Assembly: GCF_000744655.1 (NCBI RefSeq) | Contig: NZ_JQMJ01000004.1 | Span: forward strand, 3,038,001 to 3,102,000 | Length of the DNA: 64,000 nucleotides | Direction of reading: 5' to 3' | Source: Streptacidiphilus rugosus AM-16 | GTDB lineage: Bacteria; Actinomycetota; Actinomycetes; Streptomycetales; Streptomycetaceae | Part shown: positions 1 through 7,031 of the stretch, piece after piece | How positions within the stretch are numbered: the stretch's first letter is position 1 | How the letters are laid out: each line of letters opens with the position of its first letter | Made by a program: the position numbers and the translations under genes | The notes under the pieces: generated by a model | The model's database searches: none | The model's input: the letters and a program-made list of their open reading frames with translations, nothing else | What the model was told of the DNA's origin: nothing

Positions 1-47
1 CACCACTGTGGCACACCGGGGCAAGCGGGGAAGCGGGCACTACCCCC

Positions 48-111
48 AGGGGCGCGGGGAACCGGGCCCCAACGGGCGGAGCCGAGCGCACGCGCCGGTT
101 CCCGCGTGCCC
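48..111. repeat. Degenerate copy of the dispersed intergenic inverted-repeat element
   Basis: Bases 48-68 match the left arm of the repeat family found elsewhere in the window (caggggcgcggggaaccggg). Bases 93-111 are a worn version of the opposite arm. The copy lies downstream of the hexosaminidase stop codon. The first 139 bases hold nothing else I can support. Confidence 0.4.
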
Positions 112-139
112 GTCCGTCGCGGTCGCGCGCGGACCGGGG

Positions 140-1801
140 CTACAGCGGGCGGCCGAGCACGCCCGGACGGCGCTGCCAGGGGCGGGGCCCCTCGGGTCGC
201 CGGTACTCCACGCCGAGCGCGTCGAGCCTCGCGTAGTGCGTCTCCATCCGGGCGGCGAAGCCGTCCCAGTCGCGGGCCTCGGGATCGCGCGGCAGCTCGG
301 ACCAGGCGACCTCGGCGAAGGCGGCGAGGCGCGGGAACGCGTGGTAGTCGACCTCGCGGACGTCGTCCATGAACTCGGTCCACAGATTCGCCTGAGTGCC
401 GATCACGTGCCGGGCCGCCTCACCGTCCTGACGGAGCTCCGGCGGCACCGGCTCGTAGCGGTAGACGTCCTCCAGGGTGCGCACGTAGCCCACCGGAATC
501 GGTTCGTCGGCGTCAGCCGACTGGCGGTGGTCCAGATAGACGTACTGCTCGGGACACATCACCACGTCATGTCCCGCCCGCGCGGCGGCGATCCCGCCCT
601 CGTAGCCGCGCCACGAGGAGACGGCGGCCCCGGGGGCCAAGCCCAACTTGGTGACCTCTCCTCCGGGCGCTCCTGACCCGCCGTCGACGCTCCCTTCGGC
701 TCGGCCACCGCCTTCGAGGATCTCGTCCCAGCCGATCAGCCGACGCCCGCGGTCGGCCAGCCAGCGGTCGAAGTGACGGATGAACCAGCTCTGCAGCTCG
801 TCCTCGCCGGCCAGCCCCTCCTGCTTGATCCTGGCCTGCGCGGCGGCACTGGCGCGCCACTGCTCCTTGGGGCACTCGTCGCCGCCGAGGTGCACGAAGT
901 CGGACGGGAAGATCTCCAGGATCTCGGTGAGGACGTTCTCGTAGAAGCGCAGCGTGGCGTCCTCGACGTTGAGCACGTTCGGGTTGACGCCCCAGTCCGT
1001 CCAGGTGCGCAGGGCCGCGGTGTCGACGACGTCGTGGTTGCCGAGCTCGGGATAGGAGGCGATCGCGGCCTGCGAGTGGCCGGGGATGTCGATCTCGGGG
1101 ACCACGGTGATGTGCCGGGCGGCGGCGTAGGCCACGATCTCGCGCAGGTCGTCCTGGGTGTAGTAGCCGCCGTGCGGGCGGTCGTCGCGGCGGTTGCCGT
1201 CGCGGAAGCCGACCATCGAGCGGTCGCGGGAGGCGCCGACCTCGGTCAGCCGGGGGTAGCGCGCGATCTCGACCCGCCAGCCCTGGTCGTCGGTCAGGTG
1301 CAGGTGCAGCACGTTGAGCTTGTGGGCGGCCAGCAGGTCGAGGTAACGCAGCACGTCCGCCTTGGGCAGGAAGTGCCGGGCGACGTCCAGCAGTACACCC
1401 CGCCAGCCGAACCGTGGCGCGTCCTGCACGGTGAGGTGCGGCAGCGACCAGCCGTCGGGGCCGGGCCGGACCTGCGCCCGCCGGAATGCGTCCGGGCCCA
1501 GCAGCTGCCGCAGGGTCTGCGCGGCCCAGAACACCCCGGCGGCGCTGCCGCCCACGAGCCCGATGCCGTCCGCGTCCACGACCAGCCGGTAGCCCTCCGC
1601 GCCCAGGGCCGGGTCCAGGGCCAGCCGGACGCCGCCACCGCCCGGGGGCAAGGCCAGCCCGACGGCCGCGCCGAGCTCGGCGCGGAGCCAGACGGCGACG
1701 CCCTCCGTGCCCGGCGCGGCGTCCAGCGGGGTGGTCTCGGTGAGCGCGAACCGGCCCGGCGCGGCGGGATCGGCGAAGGACTGCGGCGCGGGAATCAGCA
1801 T
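140..1801 (-). CDS. Beta-N-acetylhexosaminidase, glycoside hydrolase family 20
   Basis: A 553-residue GH20 enzyme that would release terminal GlcNAc or GalNAc from chitooligosaccharides, peptidoglycan fragments or glycans by substrate-assisted catalysis. An N-terminal GH20b-type domain (about 1-125) precedes the TIM barrel. The barrel shows HLHLTDDQGW (166-175) and the catalytic Asp-Glu pair in HLGGDE (D308-E309). There is no signal peptide, so it is probably cytoplasmic and acts on imported oligosaccharides. The ATG at 1801 was chosen because AGGA lies about 9 bases upstream; an in-frame upstream extension to 1837 looks unlikely. It is followed on the same strand only by a degenerate repeat. 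The family is certain from the motifs; the natural substrate is not. Confidence 0.88.
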   Translation of the reverse strand: MLIPAPQSFADPAAPGRFALTETTPLDAAPGTEGVAVWLRAELGAAVGLALPPGGGGVRLALDPALGAEGYRLVVDADGIGLVGGSAAGVFWAAQTLRQLLGPDAFRRAQVRPGPDGWSLPHLTVQDAPRFGWRGVLLDVARHFLPKADVLRYLDLLAAHKLNVLHLHLTDDQGWRVEIARYPRLTEVGASRDRSMVGFRDGNRRDDRPHGGYYTQDDLREIVAYAAARHITVVPEIDIPGHSQAAIASYPELGNHDVVDTAALRTWTDWGVNPNVLNVEDATLRFYENVLTEILEIFPSDFVHLGGDECPKEQWRASAAAQARIKQEGLAGEDELQSWFIRHFDRWLADRGRRLIGWDEILEGGGRAEGSVDGGSGAPGGEVTKLGLAPGAAVSSWRGYEGGIAAARAGHDVVMCPEQYVYLDHRQSADADEPIPVGYVRTLEDVYRYEPVPPELRQDGEAARHVIGTQANLWTEFMDDVREVDYHAFPRLAAFAEVAWSELPRDPEARDWDGFAARMETHYARLDALGVEYRRPEGPRPWQRRPGVLGRPL

Positions 1802-1866
1802 GGCCTCATCCTGCCGCGCCGCCGCCGTCCGAACCACCGGCGAAAGGCCCTTTTCGTCAGGGACCT

Positions 1867-2163
1867 TTACTGCTTGTCGCCGCCCTTGTCCTTGCCCTTG
1901 TCGCCACCGGGACCCATGCCCTCCCAGATCTCCTTGCAGAGGGGACAGACGGGGTACTTCTTCGGGTCGCGGCTCGGCACCCAGACCTTGCCGCAGAGCG
2001 CGACCACAGGCGTGCCGGAGAGCGCGCTCTCCATGATCTTGTTCTTGTCCGCGTAGTGGGCGAAGCGCTCGTGGTCGCCGTCGCCGTGGGAGGTCTGCGG
2101 GACCTCCTCGATCAACGTGCCGGTGCCGGTTCCGGTGACGCGCTCGGGCTCAAGGGTGCTCAT
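1867..2163 (-). CDS. DUF3039 family protein
   Basis: A 98-residue protein of the actinobacterial DUF3039 type. It has a disordered acidic N-terminus, a core with VALCGKVW followed by CPLC (three cysteines, a possible small zinc knuckle), and a Lys/Gly-rich tail. No function is established that I know of. The ATG at 2163 starts the reading MSTLEPE; a TTG nine bases upstream is possible, but neither has a convincing ribosome binding site. It lies 54 bases downstream of the YqgE gene on the same strand and 65 bases upstream of the hexosaminidase, so a joint transcript is plausible. Confidence 0.75.
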   Translation of the reverse strand: MSTLEPERVTGTGTGTLIEEVPQTSHGDGDHERFAHYADKNKIMESALSGTPVVALCGKVWVPSRDPKKYPVCPLCKEIWEGMGPGGDKGKDKGGDKQ

Positions 2164-2217
2164 GCCGGGCAAGTCTAGTTCCGACCGCGCCGAACGAGTC
2201 GGCGCGGGGCCGCCGAG

Positions 2218-2790
2218 TCAGTTGAGGCTCGGATCGTCCGGGTACGTCGCCACGAGCGCCAGCTCGCCGCGCTGGCGGCGCAGCACCGCGCGCCACAGGC
2301 GCTCGGGGTCGGGTGCGGAGACGTCGCCGGGCTCGGAGTCCACGACGTACCAGGCGCCCTCCAGCAGCTCGTCCTCCAGCTGGCCGGGGGCCCAGCCCGC
2401 GTAGCCGGCGAAGACGCGCAGCCCGCCGAGCTCCGCCGCGAGCAGCTCCGGCGGGGCCTCCAGGTCCACCAGGCCGATCGCCCCGTGCACCCGGCGCCAG
2501 CCGAGCACCTCCTCCTCGCCGGGATGCTCCCCCGGCACCACGGCCAGCGCCAACGCCGAGTCGAGCCCCACCGGACCGCCCTGGAAGACCACGGCCGGGT
2601 CCCCCGCCAGATCGGCCCAGGACTCCAGCACCGCGCCCACCTCGACCGGCGTCGGGCGGTTCAGCACGACGCCGAGGCTGCCCTCCACGTCGTGGTCGAG
2701 CAGCAGCACGACCGCGCGGTCGAAGTTCGGATCGGTCAGTGCGGGCGTGGCCACCAGCAGGCGGCCCGTGAGCGAGACGGGCTCCGTCAT
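2218..2790 (-). CDS. YqgE/AlgH family protein
   Basis: A 190-residue protein of the YqgE/AlgH family (PF02622). It begins LTGRLLVATPAL and carries NFDRAVVLLLDH, GSLGVVLNRPT and the FQGGPV segment typical of the family, ending VATYPDDPSLN. The family fold is known but its biochemical role is unsettled. The ATG at 2790 fits the usual N-terminus; an ATG at 2799 adds three residues (MSG) and cannot be excluded. It is divergent from murA across 265 bases, which must contain both promoters; I found no convincing -10/-35 pair there. Confidence 0.85.
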   Translation of the reverse strand: MTEPVSLTGRLLVATPALTDPNFDRAVVLLLDHDVEGSLGVVLNRPTPVEVGAVLESWADLAGDPAVVFQGGPVGLDSALALAVVPGEHPGEEEVLGWRRVHGAIGLVDLEAPPELLAAELGGLRVFAGYAGWAPGQLEDELLEGAWYVVDSEPGDVSAPDPERLWRAVLRRQRGELALVATYPDDPSLN

Positions 2791-3055
2791 GCCAGACATG
2801 ATCCCGCAACCGGCCCGTGCGCGCGCCAGAACGCGCAGCGGGTCCCGGACCTGCTCTTGCGCCGGGGACAGCCGGAATGAGAGCTTCCCCACAGCCGCCC
2901 AGGGCCCATACGCGCTCCCGCCAGGGGCGCAGCGTTTTTGCGGCCGTAAGGAACCACGGTTCGGGCCACTACCATCTCTCAGGGTGCGCACACCCTTGCA
3001 CACCCGCTCGACCGTCCCACCTCCGCCACCCCGACCACCCCAGGATCGCGAGAAC

Positions 3056-4387
3056 ATGACCGACGATGTCCTGATCGTCCACGGCGGCACGCCGCTCGAG
3101 GGCGAGATCCGTGTCCGCGGCGCGAAGAATCTCGTGCCGAAGGCCATGGTGGCCGCACTCCTGGGCCACGAGCCCAGCCGGCTCCGCAACGTGCCGGACA
3201 TCCGCGACGTGAAGGTCGTGCGCGGCCTGCTGCAGCTGCACGGCGTCACCGTCCGCGCCGGCGACGAGGAGGGCGAGCTCGTCCTCGACCCGACCTACGT
3301 CGAGAGCGCGAACGTCGCCGACATCGACGCGCACGCGGGCTCCTCGCGCATCCCGATCCTCTTCTGCGGCCCGCTGCTGCACCGGCTGGGCCACGCGTTC
3401 ATCCCCGGCCTCGGCGGCTGCGACATCGGCGGACGCCCGGTCGACTTCCACTTCGACGTGCTGCGGCAGTTCGGCGCGGTCATCGAGAAGCACCCGCAGG
3501 GCACGGTGCTGACCGCGCCGCAGCGGCTGCGCGGCTGCAAGATCGAGCTCCCGTACCCCTCGGTCGGGGCGACGGAGCAGGTGCTGCTGACGGCGGTGCT
3601 GGCCGAGGGCGTCACCGAGCTGGCGAACGCGGCCATCGAGCCGGAGATCGTGGACCTCATCTGCGTGCTGCAGAAGATGGGCGCGATCATCTCGATGGGC
3701 ACCGACCGCACCATCCTGATCACGGGTGTCGACCGCCTCGGCGGCTACAACCACCGCGCCCTGCCGGACCGCCTGGAGGCGGCCTCCTGGGCGTGCGCGG
3801 CGCTGGCCACCCAGGGCGACATCTACGTCCGCGGCGCGCGCCAGCTGGAGATGATGACCTTCCTGAACACCTTCAGGAAGGTCGGCGGCGCCTTCTCGGT
3901 GGACGACGAGGGCATCCGCTTCTGGCACCCTGGCGGCGAGCTCAAGGCCATCGCGCTGGAGACGGACGTCCACCCCGGCTTCCAGACCGACTGGCAGCAG
4001 CCGCTGGTCGTGGCGCTGACGCAGGCCTCCGGCCTGTCCATCGTCCACGAGACGGTGTACGAGTCGCGGCTCGGCTTCACCTCCGCGCTCAACCTGATGG
4101 GCGCGCACATCCAGCTCTACCGCGAGTGCCTGGGCGCCACCCCGTGCCGCTTCGGCCGTCGCAACTTCCTGCACTCGGCCGTCGTCTCCGGCCCGTCCAA
4201 GCTGCAGGGCGCCGAACTGGTCATCCCCGACCTCCGCGGCGGCTTCTCGTACCTGATCGCGGCGCTGGCGGCGCAGGGGACCTCGCAGGTCCACGGCATC
4301 GCGCTGATCAACCGCGGCTACGAGAACTTCATGGACAAGCTGAGGGCCCTCGGCGCGCAGATCGAGCTGCCGAGCGAGCCGAAGTAG
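3056..4387 (+). CDS. murA: UDP-N-acetylglucosamine 1-carboxyvinyltransferase MurA
   Basis: A 443-residue enolpyruvyl transferase catalysing the first committed step of peptidoglycan synthesis: transfer of enolpyruvate from PEP to UDP-GlcNAc in the cytoplasm. It shows the N-terminal GAKN motif (about 23-26), the active-site loop GLGGCDIGGRPVDFHFD with Cys122, SVGATEQ, EPEIVD, ALPDRLEA and the C-terminal RGYENFMDKL. Cys122 aligns with E. coli Cys115, the residue alkylated by fosfomycin (replaced by Asp in M. tuberculosis). The ATG at 3056 follows AGGATCGCGAGAAC. The gene ends in a strong bidirectional hairpin shared with the convergent HU gene. The family assignment is secure. Confidence 0.95.
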   Translation: MTDDVLIVHGGTPLEGEIRVRGAKNLVPKAMVAALLGHEPSRLRNVPDIRDVKVVRGLLQLHGVTVRAGDEEGELVLDPTYVESANVADIDAHAGSSRIPILFCGPLLHRLGHAFIPGLGGCDIGGRPVDFHFDVLRQFGAVIEKHPQGTVLTAPQRLRGCKIELPYPSVGATEQVLLTAVLAEGVTELANAAIEPEIVDLICVLQKMGAIISMGTDRTILITGVDRLGGYNHRALPDRLEAASWACAALATQGDIYVRGARQLEMMTFLNTFRKVGGAFSVDDEGIRFWHPGGELKAIALETDVHPGFQTDWQQPLVVALTQASGLSIVHETVYESRLGFTSALNLMGAHIQLYRECLGATPCRFGRRNFLHSAVVSGPSKLQGAELVIPDLRGGFSYLIAALAAQGTSQVHGIALINRGYENFMDKLRALGAQIELPSEPK

Positions 4388-4401
4388 CGTTCGCGGGCTC
4401 A

Positions 4402-4451
4402 ACGCAGCGAGCCGGTCACCCCGCTGACGCGGGGTGACCGGCTCGCTGCGT
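4402..4451. terminator. Bidirectional terminator between murA and HU
   Basis: A perfect 23-bp inverted repeat (4402-4424 and 4429-4451) with a 4-base loop (tgac), lying between the convergent stop codons of murA (4387) and HU (4466). It should stop transcription from both sides. There is no clear U-run, which is usual for Streptomyces terminators. Confidence 0.9.
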
Positions 4452-4465
4452 CAGACGCCGAGGGC

Positions 4466-4747
4466 TCACTTGCCCTTGGCGGCCTCCTTGAGCTTGGAGC
4501 CCGCGGAAACCTTGACGCTGAAGCCGGCCGGGATGTTGATCGGGTCGCCGGTCTGCGGGTTCCGGGCGGTACGAGCGGCACGGTGGGTCCGCTCGAAGGT
4601 CAGGAAGCCGGGGATGGTGACCTTCTCGTCGCCCTTGGCGACGACGTCGCCGACGACCTCGGCGAAAGCCGCGAGGACGGCGTCCGCGTCCTTGCGGGTC
4701 ACCTCGGCGCGCTCGGAGAGCGCGGCCACCAGCTCACTGCGGTTCAT
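4466..4747 (-). CDS. hup: HU family nucleoid-associated DNA-binding protein
   Basis: A 93-residue HU protein that binds and bends DNA as a dimer. It begins MNRSELVAALSER and contains the DNA-binding arm region with GFLTFERTHRAARTARNPQTG and the INIPAG segment that intercalates at the arm tip. It has no Lys/Ala/Pro-rich C-terminal tail, so it is the short vegetative-type HU rather than the long HupS type. The ATG at 4747 is preceded by GGAG at good spacing (GGAGTACAC). The upstream region (4748-5065) carries an inverted repeat that may be regulatory. Confidence 0.93.
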   Translation of the reverse strand: MNRSELVAALSERAEVTRKDADAVLAAFAEVVGDVVAKGDEKVTIPGFLTFERTHRAARTARNPQTGDPINIPAGFSVKVSAGSKLKEAAKGK

Positions 4748-5065
4748 GTGTACTCCATTGTGGTCTGTCGCGTTGCGATCCTCGGCTGCCCCGGAGGACC
4801 GCCGCCTCGGCTGCCGGGCCGACCCACCGTTCAGCGTGGCTGTGGTGGCGTCCCGACAGGCGATGGGGTGTGCCTGAGCACGAATCCTGCCCCCACTGCC
4901 GCCGGTAAAGCGAATCCGGCACCCGCGAGAGTCACACGAACGGTGCCAAGCGGCTCCGCCCGGACTCTCGCCGGTCACTTTAGGCCGACGTTTCCGCATC
5001 TGTCGGAAACGACGCGCCGAGTCCACCGTATCGGTTGCGCTCCGTAGTCCCCAAACAGGAGCCGT
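4748..5065. promoter_or_regulatory. Upstream region of HU with an 8-bp inverted repeat
   Basis: No credible gene lies here. The most visible structure is cgtttccg (4989-4996) and its exact inverse cggaaacg (5004-5011), separated by 7 bases, about 240 bases upstream of the HU start. It could be an operator or a small hairpin. I do not see a clear sigma-70 type promoter. Confidence 0.35.
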
Positions 5066-5187
5066 CCGGGGGCGCGGGGAACGGCGCGGGGCACCACCCT
5101 GTGCGGATGGCCCCGCGCGTCCGGCCTCCGCCTGCGTGGGTGGCTTGTCGCGCACGCAGGCGATCAAGCAGAGCCCCGCGCCCCCGG
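5066..5187. repeat. Dispersed inverted-repeat element, copy 1 (hybrid arms)
   Basis: A 122-bp member of the intergenic repeat family. The left arm is the short type (ccgggggcgcggggaacggc). The right arm is the long type, carrying cacgcaggcgatcaagcaga before the terminal gccccgcgccccc. The core contains the conserved tgtgcggatggcc. It sits between the HU 5' region and the malic enzyme stop. Confidence 0.8.
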
Positions 5188-5195
5188 AGGTGCGA

Positions 5196-6635
5196 CTAGC
5201 CGATGGTGGGAATGCTGCCGGTCTCGGACAGCTGGGCCTGGGCGGTGCCGTCGGCGACCGCCGCCTCGCGGACGGCCGCGGCGACCGTCTTGGCCACGTC
5301 GGCGTGGAAGACGCTGGGGATGATGTAGTTCGCGTTGCGCTCCTCCGCGCTCACCGTCGCGGCCAGCGCCCGCGCCGCGGCCAGCATCATCTCCGTGTTC
5401 ACCGTGCGGCTCTGAGCGTCCAGCAGGCCGCGGAAGACGCCGGGGAAGACCAGCACGTTGTTGATCTGGTTCGGGAAGTCGCTGCGGCCCGTGGCGACCA
5501 CCGCCGCGGTCTGACGGGCCACGGCCGGGTCGATCTCCGGGTCCGGGTTGGCCAGGGCGAAGACGATCGCGTCGTCCGCCATCGCGGCGATGTCGTCGCC
5601 GTCCAGGACGTTCGGGGCCGAGACGCCGATGAAGACGTCCGCGCCGTGCACGGCCTCCTTCAGCGAGCCCGTGCGGCCGCTGCGGTTGGTGTTCTCCGCG
5701 ATCCAGCGCAGCGAGTCGTTGAGGTCGTCGCGGCCCAGGTGGACCACGCCCTTCACGTCCGCCACCGTCGCGTGCGCGACGCCCGCCGCCATCAGCAGCT
5801 TCAGGATCGCCGTGCCGGCCGCGCCCGCGCCCGACATGACCACCCGTACGTCGCCGATCTCCTTGCCGACCACCTGCAGCGCGTTCGTCAGCGCGGCGAG
5901 CACCACGATCGCGGTGCCGTGCTGGTCGTCGTGGAAGACCGGGATGTCCAGGGCCTCGCGCAGGCGGGCCTCGATCTCGAAGCAGCGCGGGGCGGAGATG
6001 TCCTCCAGGTTGATGCCGGCGAAGCCGGGGGCGATCGCCTTGACGATGGCCACGATCTCGTCGCTGTCCTGGGTGTCCAGGCAGATCGGCCACGCGTCGA
6101 TGCCGGCGAAGCGCTTGAACAGGGCCGCCTTGCCCTCCATGACCGGCAGCGCGGCCTTCGGGCCGATGTTGCCCAGGCCCAGCACCGCGGAGCCGTCGGT
6201 GACCACGGCGACGCTGTTGCGCTTGATGGTGAGCCGGCGGGCGTCCTCGGGGTTCTCCGCGATGGCCATGCAGACGCGGGCGACGCCCGGCGTGTAGATC
6301 ATCGAGAGGTCGTCACGGTTGCGGATCGGGAGCTTGCTCGACATCTCGATCTTGCCACCGAGGTGCATCAGGAAGGTGCGGTCGGAGACCTTGCCGATGG
6401 AGATGCCCTCGATGGTCCGCAGCTTCTCGACGATCTCGTCGGCGTGGGCGACCGAGACCGCGGCGATGGTGACGTCGATGCGCAGCGACTCCAGACCGGA
6501 GGCGGTCACGTCCAGGCCGGTGACGGTCCCGCCGGAGGACTCCACGGAGGTGGTGATCTGGCTCACCGCGTTGCCGCGGGCCGGGACCTCCAGTCGCACC
6601 GTGATCGAGTTGGAGACACTGGGAACCGCCGCCAT
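5196..6635 (-). CDS. ACT-domain NAD-type malic enzyme
   Basis: A 479-residue cytoplasmic malate dehydrogenase (oxaloacetate-decarboxylating) converting malate to pyruvate, CO2 and NAD(P)H. Residues 10-85 form an ACT-like regulatory domain, an arrangement common in actinobacteria. The catalytic part has MIYTPGVARVC (Tyr114), GLGNIGPKAALPVMEGKA, metal-binding EDISAPRCFEIE and FHDDQHGTAIV. The nucleotide-binding motif SGAGAAGTA lies near 272-280. The ATG at 6635 was chosen for its AGGAAGAAGG ribosome binding site 8 bases upstream; an in-frame extension to 6692 has no support. Cofactor preference cannot be read from the sequence. The ACT domain suggests allosteric control by an amino acid or similar small ligand. 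Confidence 0.9.
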   Translation of the reverse strand: MAAVPSVSNSITVRLEVPARGNAVSQITTSVESSGGTVTGLDVTASGLESLRIDVTIAAVSVAHADEIVEKLRTIEGISIGKVSDRTFLMHLGGKIEMSSKLPIRNRDDLSMIYTPGVARVCMAIAENPEDARRLTIKRNSVAVVTDGSAVLGLGNIGPKAALPVMEGKAALFKRFAGIDAWPICLDTQDSDEIVAIVKAIAPGFAGINLEDISAPRCFEIEARLREALDIPVFHDDQHGTAIVVLAALTNALQVVGKEIGDVRVVMSGAGAAGTAILKLLMAAGVAHATVADVKGVVHLGRDDLNDSLRWIAENTNRSGRTGSLKEAVHGADVFIGVSAPNVLDGDDIAAMADDAIVFALANPDPEIDPAVARQTAAVVATGRSDFPNQINNVLVFPGVFRGLLDAQSRTVNTEMMLAAARALAATVSAEERNANYIIPSVFHADVAKTVAAAVREAAVADGTAQAQLSETGSIPTIG

Positions 6636-6936
6636 CGACGTTGCCTTCTTCCTGTACCCGCTGCTTCGACTGCCGCTGTGGTGAGTCGTCACGATCGTCC
6701 CACCTACTCGTCGGTAGGCGGAAATATTGTTCCGCAGCGCGGACAGCGGGTGAGACGGGGCGGGATGTTTCCCAGGCGTTCTCCCGCGAGGGGAATGCGT
6801 TTCCGAAGAGCTTTGTTACTCTGGCTGTACGACACCGGCTCGATCCAAGCCCCCGGGCCCAACCTTAGTCGCCTAGAGCGACCACTTGCCGCGAGGCGAG
6901 CATGGCGGGTCGGTGTCGTACCAGACGGAGAATCAG
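6636..6936. promoter_or_regulatory. Upstream region of the malic enzyme gene
   Basis: This stretch must carry the malic enzyme promoter. It contains relatively AT-rich patches (around 6720-6740 and 6810-6840) but no -10/-35 pair I would defend, and no small gene. Confidence 0.3.
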
Positions 6937-6971
6937 CGCGGGCCCCCTACCGATCAGGTAGGGGGCCCGCG
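6937..6971. terminator. Terminator downstream of the HelR-like gene
   Basis: A perfect 15-bp GC-rich stem (6937-6951 with 6957-6971) and a 5-base loop (gatca). It lies 60 bases beyond the HelR stop codon on the minus strand. Confidence 0.85.
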
Positions 6972-7031
6972 TCGTGCTGACCCCGCCTCAGCCGCCTCTC
7001 GACCGCGCGTCCGTCACAGCCCGGCCGCCCG

